Made by a program: the position numbers and the translations under genes. The notes below the pieces were generated by a model, which saw only the letters and a list, made by a program, of their open reading frames with translations, was not told where the DNA came from and searched no databases. DNA of 30,693 bases from CAZHOV01 sp964534315. GTDB taxonomy: Bacteria > Bacteroidota > Bacteroidia > Chitinophagales > Saprospiraceae. The first letter of the stretch is position 1, and the number at the start of each line of letters is the position of its first letter. Positions 24,291 to 30,693 of this stretch are shown here, piece after piece. The stretch lies in NCBI GenBank assembly GCA_964534315.1, contig CAZHOV010000058.1, forward strand, positions 1-30,693, given 5' to 3'.

Positions 24291-24887
24291 CTAAATTTGT
24301 GTAATAAATTTGGAAGAACCCGAGCCTACCGCAATGATCGACCGCATAGCTTCCTCAGTTTTAACGTCTAAAAACTCTATTCGTTCGGGCGGAACATGAA
24401 ATATAAATCCATTGGTCGGATTGGGTCCGGTAGGTACAAAAACCGTATAATAATTATCCTGTATCTCGTCCGTGATAAAACCGGTCATCCTTGTGTCTGA
24501 ACCAAAAACATCGACAAGCACAACCTGAGAAAAAGGTGTCTTCGATCGTCCTGAAAATTGCTGCACCGTCTCCTTAATCGTACTGTAAAACGGAAGTTTG
24601 TTAAGCCAATTTTTTTCAATCGCATTAAATAATCGCTTGCCTATTTGGGTCTGAACAATCAAACCCACCAAAAATAAAAAGCCAATGATTATAGAAAAGG
24701 AGATCAGATTGATGATCCATTGATTGGTAAGTTTGCCAAAATCGATGACATTGGAAATCGGTTGAATAATCTCCTGAACAAACGTGAACAAAAGATTGAT
24801 TAACAGAATCAAAATGGTAATCGGAAGAATTACTAATAAGCCTCCGATCAGTGTGGTGATAAAAAATTGCCTAAACCTGCGGAGCAT
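24291..24887 (-). CDS. DUF502 family membrane protein
   Basis: 198 residues. Two long hydrophobic segments near 8-35 (FFITTLIGGLLVILPITILI) and 62-85 (SFSIIIGFLFLVGLIVQ) followed by a soluble domain with family hallmarks: LNKLPFYSTIKETVQQF, FSQVVLVDVFG, TGFITDE, YTVFVPTGPNPTNGF and SIIAVGS. DUF502 proteins are widespread integral membrane proteins of unknown function. It precedes ndh on the same strand by 80 bp and may share a transcript. Confidence 0.9.
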   Translation of the reverse strand: MLRRFRQFFITTLIGGLLVILPITILILLINLLFTFVQEIIQPISNVIDFGKLTNQWIINLISFSIIIGFLFLVGLIVQTQIGKRLFNAIEKNWLNKLPFYSTIKETVQQFSGRSKTPFSQVVLVDVFGSDTRMTGFITDEIQDNYYTVFVPTGPNPTNGFIFHVPPERIEFLDVKTEEAMRSIIAVGSGSSKFITQI

Positions 24888-25350
24888 ATGTTGATTATTT
24901 TAGTGAAAAAGGTTGAACTGAAAATTATTCCATTTATTCCCTAAGTTAAGACCAAAAACAAGTACACAAACAGATGTGGGAGGAATAAAATGCCTTTTTT
25001 GTACCATATATTATTTGAAAAATAAGCCAAAATTGTCGTTATTTGTAGTAAATTTAACTCGTAAAATTTCTTTTTAAGGCTCAAAAATGAATTTTATTTT
25101 ATTTTCTTTCTTGTTCACAACTTTTAATAGAAAATAACGTAAAATATAAATATCTGACCATTCTAAAGTTAGCCGGAAAGAACAAAACTTTGAACTCCCA
25201 AAAGTTGACCGTCTAAAAACGTTTTCCCAGAGATAAAACTGATTAGTTAAAAATTTTAATTATTTTTTAGTCAATCAATTTGAGGATACTTTGATTCATT
25301 TGTCAACCAAAACATAACCTAAATAAATAAACACATTCAAAAGCCGTATT
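24888..25350. other. 463-bp gene-free divergent region before the second adhesin gene
   Basis: AT-rich sequence between the divergent DUF502 and adhesin genes. I see no open frame, strong inverted repeat or exact TTTG/TAnnTTTG promoter; the nearest resemblance is GATACTTTGA around 25286-25295, one base short of the consensus. None of the 36-bp intergenic element is present. Confidence 0.6.
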
Positions 25351-28300
25351 ATGAGAAAAAAACTACTTCCCATTAATGCAAATTCTTCTTCAGTTAAGGC
25401 AATCCTCTTAGGCTGCGCCTTTATGCTGTTTAATTTTCTACAAGCTAGTAATGGTCCGCTTACCGTTTCTGTTATCGGAGAAAATCCGTCTTGTTTCGGA
25501 ACGGACGATGGCTCTGTGACTGCTATTGCAGATGGAGGCTGGGAACCCTACACCTATGAATGGAATACTGGTGACACAACAGCCACTGTTGAGAATCTGG
25601 GCCCCGGAACCTACACCGTTACCGTTGTCGACATTGATCTGGCGATCGCCATTGGATCTATCACTCTTGTCTCCGATTCGTTGACCTTTACCACCAACTC
25701 TAATTTTGAAACCTGCGAGGGAAGCTCCGATGCATTTGCAGCTGTCTTCCCTGAAGGCGGAACACCTCCCTATTCTTACTCCTGGGATACTCCCAACATG
25801 GATACCTCATGGGTTGCCGAAAATTTATCTGTTGGCACCTATAATGTAACCATCACAGATGCCAACGGCTGCTCAGTTGTCGCTGCTGTTACTGTTGAAT
25901 TATCTCCGGAAGGACTTTGGGTGATGTCTACCTTCACCGACGCCACCTGTCCGGATGAGTGCGACGGAACCGCCTATGTTGGAGCCATGACCGGTACGCC
26001 TCCCTTCGAATATATCTGGACCGATCCTGATATGCAAACCACAGCTGAAGCTACCGGGCTCTGTCCCGGACAATATTTTGTAACCGTTACCGATGTAAAT
26101 GGTTGTACCAACCTGGATAGCGTTATTATCAGTGCTCCCTCTGACATTATTATTGATCTGGATGTCAATGATTTTGATTGTCAAAGTGGAGATCTCGGCT
26201 CCATAACAGCCACAGTATCCGGCGGAACACCTCCCTATTCTTATGAATGGGATACTGGAGATACTACTGCCGCGATAACCGATCTTGACGCAGGCACCTA
26301 TGTGCTGACCGTTACCGATGCCAACGATTGCGAAGCAATTGCCTCAGCTGTTATCACCGGAGCCAACCCCGATGCGGGAACCCTTACCGCCGATGGGGCT
26401 GAGGTGTGTCTCGTCGATAGCTCTGCTCAACTAGTAGCTATACCTAATGGCGATGCCGTAGTTCCTTCAGGTTACGAAATTATTTATGTACTCACCTCAG
26501 GCCCTGGACTCGTTATCCTGGATGTTAATACCGATCCTGAATTTTTTGTAACAGAAGGAGGAACATATAAAATACATACGCTGGTTTATGATCCGACTAC
26601 GCTCGACCTATCTATAGTAACTCCAGGTGTAACAAACGGATTTGATGTGAATGGATTACTGGTACAAGGCGGAGGTGATATTTGTGCTTCGCTCGATGTT
26701 GATGGTGCCGATTTTAATGTTGATGATCCGGATGCAGGTACCCTAACCGCTACGGCTTCTAGTGTTTGCTTGGTGGATAGCAGCGTAGTGATCAGCGCGG
26801 TTCCCGACGGGAATGCCAATGTCCCCGCAGGTTATTCTACCATTTTTGTGTTAACGTCCGGTACCGGCCTGATTATTGAGCAGGCAGGGCCAGATCCTAG
26901 CTTCACTGTTTCAGAAGGTGGGTTATATACCATTCATACCTTGGTTTACGATCCAACAACGCTTGATTTGAGTATTATCGATTTTGGTGTAACGACTGGT
27001 TTTGATGTGAATGGGCTTCTTGTTCAAGGTGGAGGCGATATTTGCGCTTCGCTAGACGTTCCAGGAGCTCCGGTAGTTGTCGGTAATCCGGATGCCGGCA
27101 CCCTCACTGCCGATGGCGCTGACGTGTGCCTTGATGATGGATCTGCCCAACTAGTGGCTATACCTAATGGTGATGCCATCGTTCCAACAGGTTATGAAGT
27201 CATTTACGTGCTCACTTCAGGCCCCGGACTCGTTATTGAAGCGACCAACACAGATCCTGAATTTACAGTAACCACAGGAGGAACCTATAAAATACATACC
27301 CTCGTGTACGATCCGAATACCCTTGATCTCAGCATCGTCACTCCAGGGGTAACAACCGGTTTTGATGTGAACGGATTACTTATACAGGGGGGAGGCGATA
27401 TCTGTGCTTCGCTGGATGTAGCTGGTGCCGATTTTACAGTTGACGATCCGGATGCCGGAACGTTAACCGCTACTTCCTCTAATGTCTGCCTGGTTGATGG
27501 TAGCGCCATTATTAGTGCTACGCCTGATGGTAATCCGAATGTGCCGGGAGGATATTCTACGTTTTATGTACTTACCACCGGTACTGGTCTGACCATCGTG
27601 CAAGCCAAACCTATTCCGATATTTACCGTGAACTCCGGAGGTTTGTATACCATTCATACGCTTGTTTATGATCCGAATACACTCGATCTAACTATAATCG
27701 ATTTTGGTACAACGACTGGTTTTGATGTGAATGGCTTGCTGGTACAAGGCGGAGGTGATATCTGCGCTTCCCTTGATGTTGCCGGAGCGCCAATTGTTGT
27801 TGAAGACCCCGATGCCGGAACTATTACGGCAGATGCCGATAATGTCTGTCTGGATAATGGCGCTGCATTGCTCTCTGCCACTCCGGACGGAAATGCCAAT
27901 GTGCCATCTGGTTATTCTGTCCTCTATGTTCTAACCAGCGGTACAGGTTTGGTTATTGAACAAACAAATACTTCGCCTGAATTTACAGTAAATGAAATAG
28001 GTCTTTATACCATACATACACTTGTTTACGATCCGAATACACTTGACCTTAGCATCGTAACCCCAGGCGTTACCACCGGCTTTGATGTAAATGGACTATT
28101 GGTACAAGGCGGAGGTGATATTTGCGCTTCCCTGGACGTCACAGGAGCACCCATTGTGGTCGAAGATTGCGGACCTTGTGTCAATATCGGAGACTATGTT
28201 TGGTATGATGGCAATAAAGATGGTATCCAGCAAGATGATGAGTTTGGCGTTCCAGGATTCACTGTATTCCTGACCACTGCCGGACCTGACGGTGTATTCG

Positions 28301-29442
28301 GTAACCAAGATGATATTATTGTCGATACTGAAGTGACAGAAAATGGAGGCCATTACCTCTTCGAATGTGTGACGCCCGGTACGTATGTTATCGTATTTAA
28401 TCCGCTGGATCTTCCAAATAATGAATGGTTCTTCAGCCCGCCAAATCAGGGAAGTAATGACGAATTAGATAGCGATGCCGATACCTTAAGCGGTGCGACG
28501 GATCCTTTTGTAGTAACAGCTACGCAGGATGATGATTTCTCCTTTGATGCCGGTATTTATCCGCTATGCCTTGATCTTACCTATGGTGGTCAAATTGGTT
28601 TCGACCAAACAATCTGCGCAGGCTTAGTTCCGGATACCCTGGTAGAAGTTATTCCTGCAGGCGGTGGTCTGGGCGATATCGAATACTTATGGATGTTCTC
28701 AACTGTTCCGGGGCCGTTTAATCAGAGTACCTGGGATATTATTCCTGGGTCTAATACACCATTTTATGCACCTGGCCCACTCAGTCAAACGACTTATTTC
28801 ATCAGATGTGCCCGTCGACAAGGATGTGAAGAGTTTGTAATCGAGTCCAATATTGTAGTAATTACGGTAATACCGTATAACCCGGATGATTGTGGCCAAT
28901 TGATCAATAACCTGGTACTTCAACCTACTAATAATGGTCAGGTGGCTTTGAGCTGGGTGGTCATGGATGATCAGGCTCAATTTGCATATGTTGTTGAAAA
29001 ATCTCCTAATGGTAAGGATTTCAAGGATATTCAGATTTTGACCTCTAAGAATAATGGTCAGTACATGAATAAATATGAATTCCTGGATGAAAACCCATCC
29101 GTAGGAAGCAACTACTATCGCATCCGGGCTCAAAGTACTGGCGGCATGGTCAACTACTCGGAAACTAGAAAAGTGATCCTGCACAACGAATTTTCGGTAT
29201 TTCCAAATCCGGTACACAATAATCAACTCTTTATCAAGAGCTCTTCCAGCGTTAATCAATCTTCCCGTATTGAAATCTATTCCTATGAAGGCGTGCTGTT
29301 AAATACGATTCAGCTGAAAAACGGCAGTATTATAGATGAAGTCGTTTCTTTTGAAAATTACAGCCGGGGACTTTATTTGGTCAAGATTTATTTTGGAGGA
29401 GAATTATATGAAGTGATTAAAGTGTCTAATGTAAGTGAATAA
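25351..29442 (+). CDS. Repeat-rich surface protein with SprB repeats and T9SS type A sorting domain
   Basis: 1363 residues. Domains in order: signal peptide about 1-33; four SprB repeats about 40-337 (the first lacks the second cysteine, the third has extra cysteines); five exactly 120-residue repeats at 340-939, each PDAGTLTAD-like at the start and GFDVNGLLVQGGGDICASLD near the end; a SdrD B-like domain about 940-1072 (VNIGDYVWYDGNKDGIQQDD, with Asp-rich calcium-type loops); an Ig-like segment about 1075-1180; a beta-sandwich with WVVMDDQAQFAYVVEKSPNG; and a type A T9SS sorting domain from about 1284 (FSVFPNPVHNNQLFI). It should be exported to the cell surface by T9SS. Function as an adhesin or matrix protein is inferred. 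A strong terminator follows. Confidence 0.93.
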   Translation: MRKKLLPINANSSSVKAILLGCAFMLFNFLQASNGPLTVSVIGENPSCFGTDDGSVTAIADGGWEPYTYEWNTGDTTATVENLGPGTYTVTVVDIDLAIAIGSITLVSDSLTFTTNSNFETCEGSSDAFAAVFPEGGTPPYSYSWDTPNMDTSWVAENLSVGTYNVTITDANGCSVVAAVTVELSPEGLWVMSTFTDATCPDECDGTAYVGAMTGTPPFEYIWTDPDMQTTAEATGLCPGQYFVTVTDVNGCTNLDSVIISAPSDIIIDLDVNDFDCQSGDLGSITATVSGGTPPYSYEWDTGDTTAAITDLDAGTYVLTVTDANDCEAIASAVITGANPDAGTLTADGAEVCLVDSSAQLVAIPNGDAVVPSGYEIIYVLTSGPGLVILDVNTDPEFFVTEGGTYKIHTLVYDPTTLDLSIVTPGVTNGFDVNGLLVQGGGDICASLDVDGADFNVDDPDAGTLTATASSVCLVDSSVVISAVPDGNANVPAGYSTIFVLTSGTGLIIEQAGPDPSFTVSEGGLYTIHTLVYDPTTLDLSIIDFGVTTGFDVNGLLVQGGGDICASLDVPGAPVVVGNPDAGTLTADGADVCLDDGSAQLVAIPNGDAIVPTGYEVIYVLTSGPGLVIEATNTDPEFTVTTGGTYKIHTLVYDPNTLDLSIVTPGVTTGFDVNGLLIQGGGDICASLDVAGADFTVDDPDAGTLTATSSNVCLVDGSAIISATPDGNPNVPGGYSTFYVLTTGTGLTIVQAKPIPIFTVNSGGLYTIHTLVYDPNTLDLTIIDFGTTTGFDVNGLLVQGGGDICASLDVAGAPIVVEDPDAGTITADADNVCLDNGAALLSATPDGNANVPSGYSVLYVLTSGTGLVIEQTNTSPEFTVNEIGLYTIHTLVYDPNTLDLSIVTPGVTTGFDVNGLLVQGGGDICASLDVTGAPIVVEDCGPCVNIGDYVWYDGNKDGIQQDDEFGVPGFTVFLTTAGPDGVFGNQDDIIVDTEVTENGGHYLFECVTPGTYVIVFNPLDLPNNEWFFSPPNQGSNDELDSDADTLSGATDPFVVTATQDDDFSFDAGIYPLCLDLTYGGQIGFDQTICAGLVPDTLVEVIPAGGGLGDIEYLWMFSTVPGPFNQSTWDIIPGSNTPFYAPGPLSQTTYFIRCARRQGCEEFVIESNIVVITVIPYNPDDCGQLINNLVLQPTNNGQVALSWVVMDDQAQFAYVVEKSPNGKDFKDIQILTSKNNGQYMNKYEFLDENPSVGSNYYRIRAQSTGGMVNYSETRKVILHNEFSVFPNPVHNNQLFIKSSSSVNQSSRIEIYSYEGVLLNTIQLKNGSIIDEVVSFENYSRGLYLVKIYFGGELYEVIKVSNVSE
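26368..28167 (+). repeat. Five 360-bp coding repeats in A-B-A-B-mosaic order
   Basis: Units at 26368, 26728, 27088, 27448 and 27808, each exactly 360 bp with no indels. By hand count, unit 1 versus 3 is 104/120 identical in protein, 2 versus 4 is 95/120, but 1 versus 2 only 82/120. Unit 5 combines B-like segments (SATPDGNANVPSGYS, GLYTIH, GAPIVVED) with an A-like one (LSIVTPGVTT). Each unit has two cysteines, in the VCL and ICASLD motifs. Confidence 0.95.
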
Positions 29443-29887
29443 ATAAAGTTTTGCCTATACCATTATAGTGTAGGCGGGTAAAAGTGAAGTCATTAACTTC
29501 AAGCCCGTCAATCTTAGCAAAAAAAGATTAATGAGACATCTCGAAAACATTCGGGATGTCTCCTGTTTTTTACCCTTGGCTGGAATAACTCCTCAATGGA
29601 AAGAAGAAAGTTTGGCATAGGGTTTGCCTATTTCATTAAAGAAAAAATAAACATCTTTCAGGAAAAAAAAATCAATCTGAAAGAAAAGGATTTAAGTATT
29701 GCGCTATTTTTTTGAGATTATTGTTCATATGGATTTGGTATGGATATAAAACAAATAGATTAAACTTATTTAAATTTTATTTAATATAAAGAAAACTTTT
29801 TAATAAGCTTTACGTAACTAATTTTTACAATCCAAAACTATTTGCTAGCTAAAATCGCTTCTTCGGAAGCACAAAAACGAAAATCCC
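29443..29887. other. 445-bp intergenic region with several hairpins
   Basis: Directly after the adhesin stop lies an 8-bp hairpin (29453-29460 with 29468-29475, one G-U pair), then a small GAAGT/ACTTC stem near 29485-29500 flanked by CGGG and CCCG, and then the strong terminator at 29533-29571. The remaining 300 bp are AT-rich with no frame; a 7-bp inverted repeat CTTTCAG/CTGAAAG (29655-29683) has a long loop and is probably chance. No full promoter for the next gene was identified. Confidence 0.65.
29533..29571 (+). terminator. Rho-independent terminator after the 1363-residue protein gene
   Basis: A 13-bp stem (29533-29545 with 29550-29562, one G-U pair), loop AACA, then CTG and six T residues. 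It lies 90 bp after the stop codon. Strong and on the correct strand. Confidence 0.88.
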
Positions 29888-30598
29888 ATGAAGTGCCTTA
29901 AATTAACTTTTGCGCTGTTATTTGCGCTTTCCCAGACCGTTGTTGTTACCGCCCAGGTGAAAAAGACTTACCAAGACACCAATAATGCCGCTACCACGGT
30001 AGTCGTCAAAGAAGATGGTGTAGATGATTACGATGTTTTAGAGAATAATTTCGATATTGATGAATATGGTATTGGTCAGGTTATCCGAATTACTACGGAG
30101 GCGGATAAACCAACAGAGTCGATGGAAACCTTATCTACTGAGCCGAAGCCGGTCACTCAAGTGCAGGAGGTGTCAACTAATGCTCCAAACCGTGCGATTC
30201 AACCTGTGGAGTCAATGGAAGTGTTGCCAACGCAGCCACAGCCGGTCACTCAACTGCAAGAAGTGGTCCTGACCAACGCTCCGAATCGTGCTTCTCAACC
30301 AGCAGAAGTAGCAGATAAAGACAACAACATCCAGGAAGTCACTCCCCTGGAAAATGAAGCTCCTGAGATTTTGTCAGAAAATACTGTTGAAGCTCCTGCC
30401 GTAGGAAAAAATGAGAAAGCTCCCGAAACTACGGTTGAAGAATCTTTTACAGCCGACACTTCCAAAAAAGTGATCAAACAAAAGAGTAAGCGCAAACGTG
30501 TAAAGAATAATAGAAGCTTTCAACGCAAAAAATTCCGCATCAGAATTAATCTGCGACTATTCAAAGGAGGAAAAGGAGCAAAATGCTATTCCTTCTAA
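29888..30598 (+). CDS. Secreted low-complexity protein with internal repeat and basic tail
   Basis: 236 residues; no family recognised. Signal peptide at 1-23 (LTFALLFALSQTVVVTAQ). The mature N-terminus is acidic (EDGVDDYDVLENNFDIDEYG). Residues about 77-140 contain two copies of a 31-32-residue repeat, beginning ESMETLSTEPKPVTQVQEV and ESMEVLPTQPQPVTQLQEV and each holding TNAPNRA. An acidic Glu/Pro/Thr/Val stretch follows. The last 44 residues are strongly basic (19 Lys/Arg by count) and end GGKGAKCYSF. No T9SS sorting domain or lipobox is present, so it is likely periplasmic or secreted by another route. The charge asymmetry suggests binding to a polyanion such as LPS, DNA or an acidic surface protein; this is inference. 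Confidence 0.78.
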   Translation: MKCLKLTFALLFALSQTVVVTAQVKKTYQDTNNAATTVVVKEDGVDDYDVLENNFDIDEYGIGQVIRITTEADKPTESMETLSTEPKPVTQVQEVSTNAPNRAIQPVESMEVLPTQPQPVTQLQEVVLTNAPNRASQPAEVADKDNNIQEVTPLENEAPEILSENTVEAPAVGKNEKAPETTVEESFTADTSKKVIKQKSKRKRVKNNRSFQRKKFRIRINLRLFKGGKGAKCYSF

Positions 30599-30643
30599 GC
30601 TGATTAAAAGAAACGCTGTAGATAAATAAGAAGGTGGCTTGAG

Positions 30644-30678
30644 GGTGTTTCAAAACACTATTCGTGTTTCGAAACACC
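30644..30678. terminator. Hairpin after the basic-tailed protein gene
   Basis: Stem of 15 positions with one A-C mismatch: GGTGTTTC (30644-30651) with GAAACACC (30671-30678), inner AAACAC with GTGTTT, and loop TATTC. It is followed by a T-rich but interrupted CTTTCTTCTTTG running to the window edge. Probably a terminator for the gene ending at 30598; a bidirectional role is possible since the next gene is outside the window. Confidence 0.65.
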
Positions 30679-30693
30679 AAACTTTCTTCTTTG

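Noticed and set aside
25351..29442. Antisense open frames within the 120-residue repeat block
   Set aside because: Similar Ser/Pro/Thr-rich frames recur at each repeat unit, as expected of shadows of a repeated gene.
29655..29683. Inverted repeat CTTTCAG/CTGAAAG as a regulatory hairpin
   Set aside because: A 7-bp stem with a 15-base A-rich loop in AT-rich DNA is weak and likely to occur by chance.

Overview
The window looks like chromosomal DNA of a gliding or surface-associated member of the Bacteroidota, most likely Saprospiraceae-like (Lewinella/Haliscomenobacter/Saprospira relatives). The evidence is two large adhesins with SprB-type repeats, three secreted proteins with type IX secretion (T9SS) C-terminal sorting domains, several Bacteroidota-style lipoproteins, one good TTTG-N20-TAnnTTTG promoter, A-rich translation starts and moderate GC content. 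No rRNA, tRNA, CRISPR array, insertion sequence or phage gene was seen.

Layout. 1-3.8 kb: a 16-bp tandem repeat, an eIF1/SUI1-like gene, and a divergent pair made of a class C beta-lactamase-fold protein lacking its nucleophile and oligopeptidase B (ptrB). 3.9-7.8 kb: an iron-sulfur redox module (membrane dicluster ferredoxin, two-CCG-domain HdrB-like protein, small conserved protein) interrupted by a secreted DUF1028 protein with a T9SS tail. 8-9.4 kb: a SpoOM/arrestin-like protein facing a TPR lipoprotein. 9.6-11.9 kb: a 20-copy heptanucleotide array abutting a CPD photolyase gene, then a Uma2-type nuclease and a 60-bp perfect palindrome. 11.9-14.6 kb (minus strand): an unrecognised lipoprotein and the signal peptide peptidase sppA. 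15.2-21.6 kb: a 2141-residue adhesin. 21.7-24.9 kb: a MarR regulator with YceI, facing a type II NADH dehydrogenase and a DUF502 membrane protein. 25.4-29.4 kb: a second adhesin of 1363 residues with five 120-residue repeats in an A-B-A-B-mosaic order. 29.9-30.6 kb: a small secreted protein with a strongly basic tail.

How it fits together. Most genes are housekeeping or envelope functions (protein turnover, DNA repair, electron transfer to quinone). The accessory layer is surface display: the two adhesins and the DUF1028 protein would leave through a T9SS encoded elsewhere. Most gene junctions carry short tandem or inverted repeats, and one 36-bp intergenic element recurs two or three times.

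The best leads are the alternating 120-residue repeat, the P-domain nested inside a PKD-like domain, the beta-lactamase-fold pseudoenzyme candidate, the interrupted Fe-S operon, the 60-bp zero-loop palindrome, and the MarR promoter with a palindrome in its spacer. All family assignments come from reading the sequence, without database searches.
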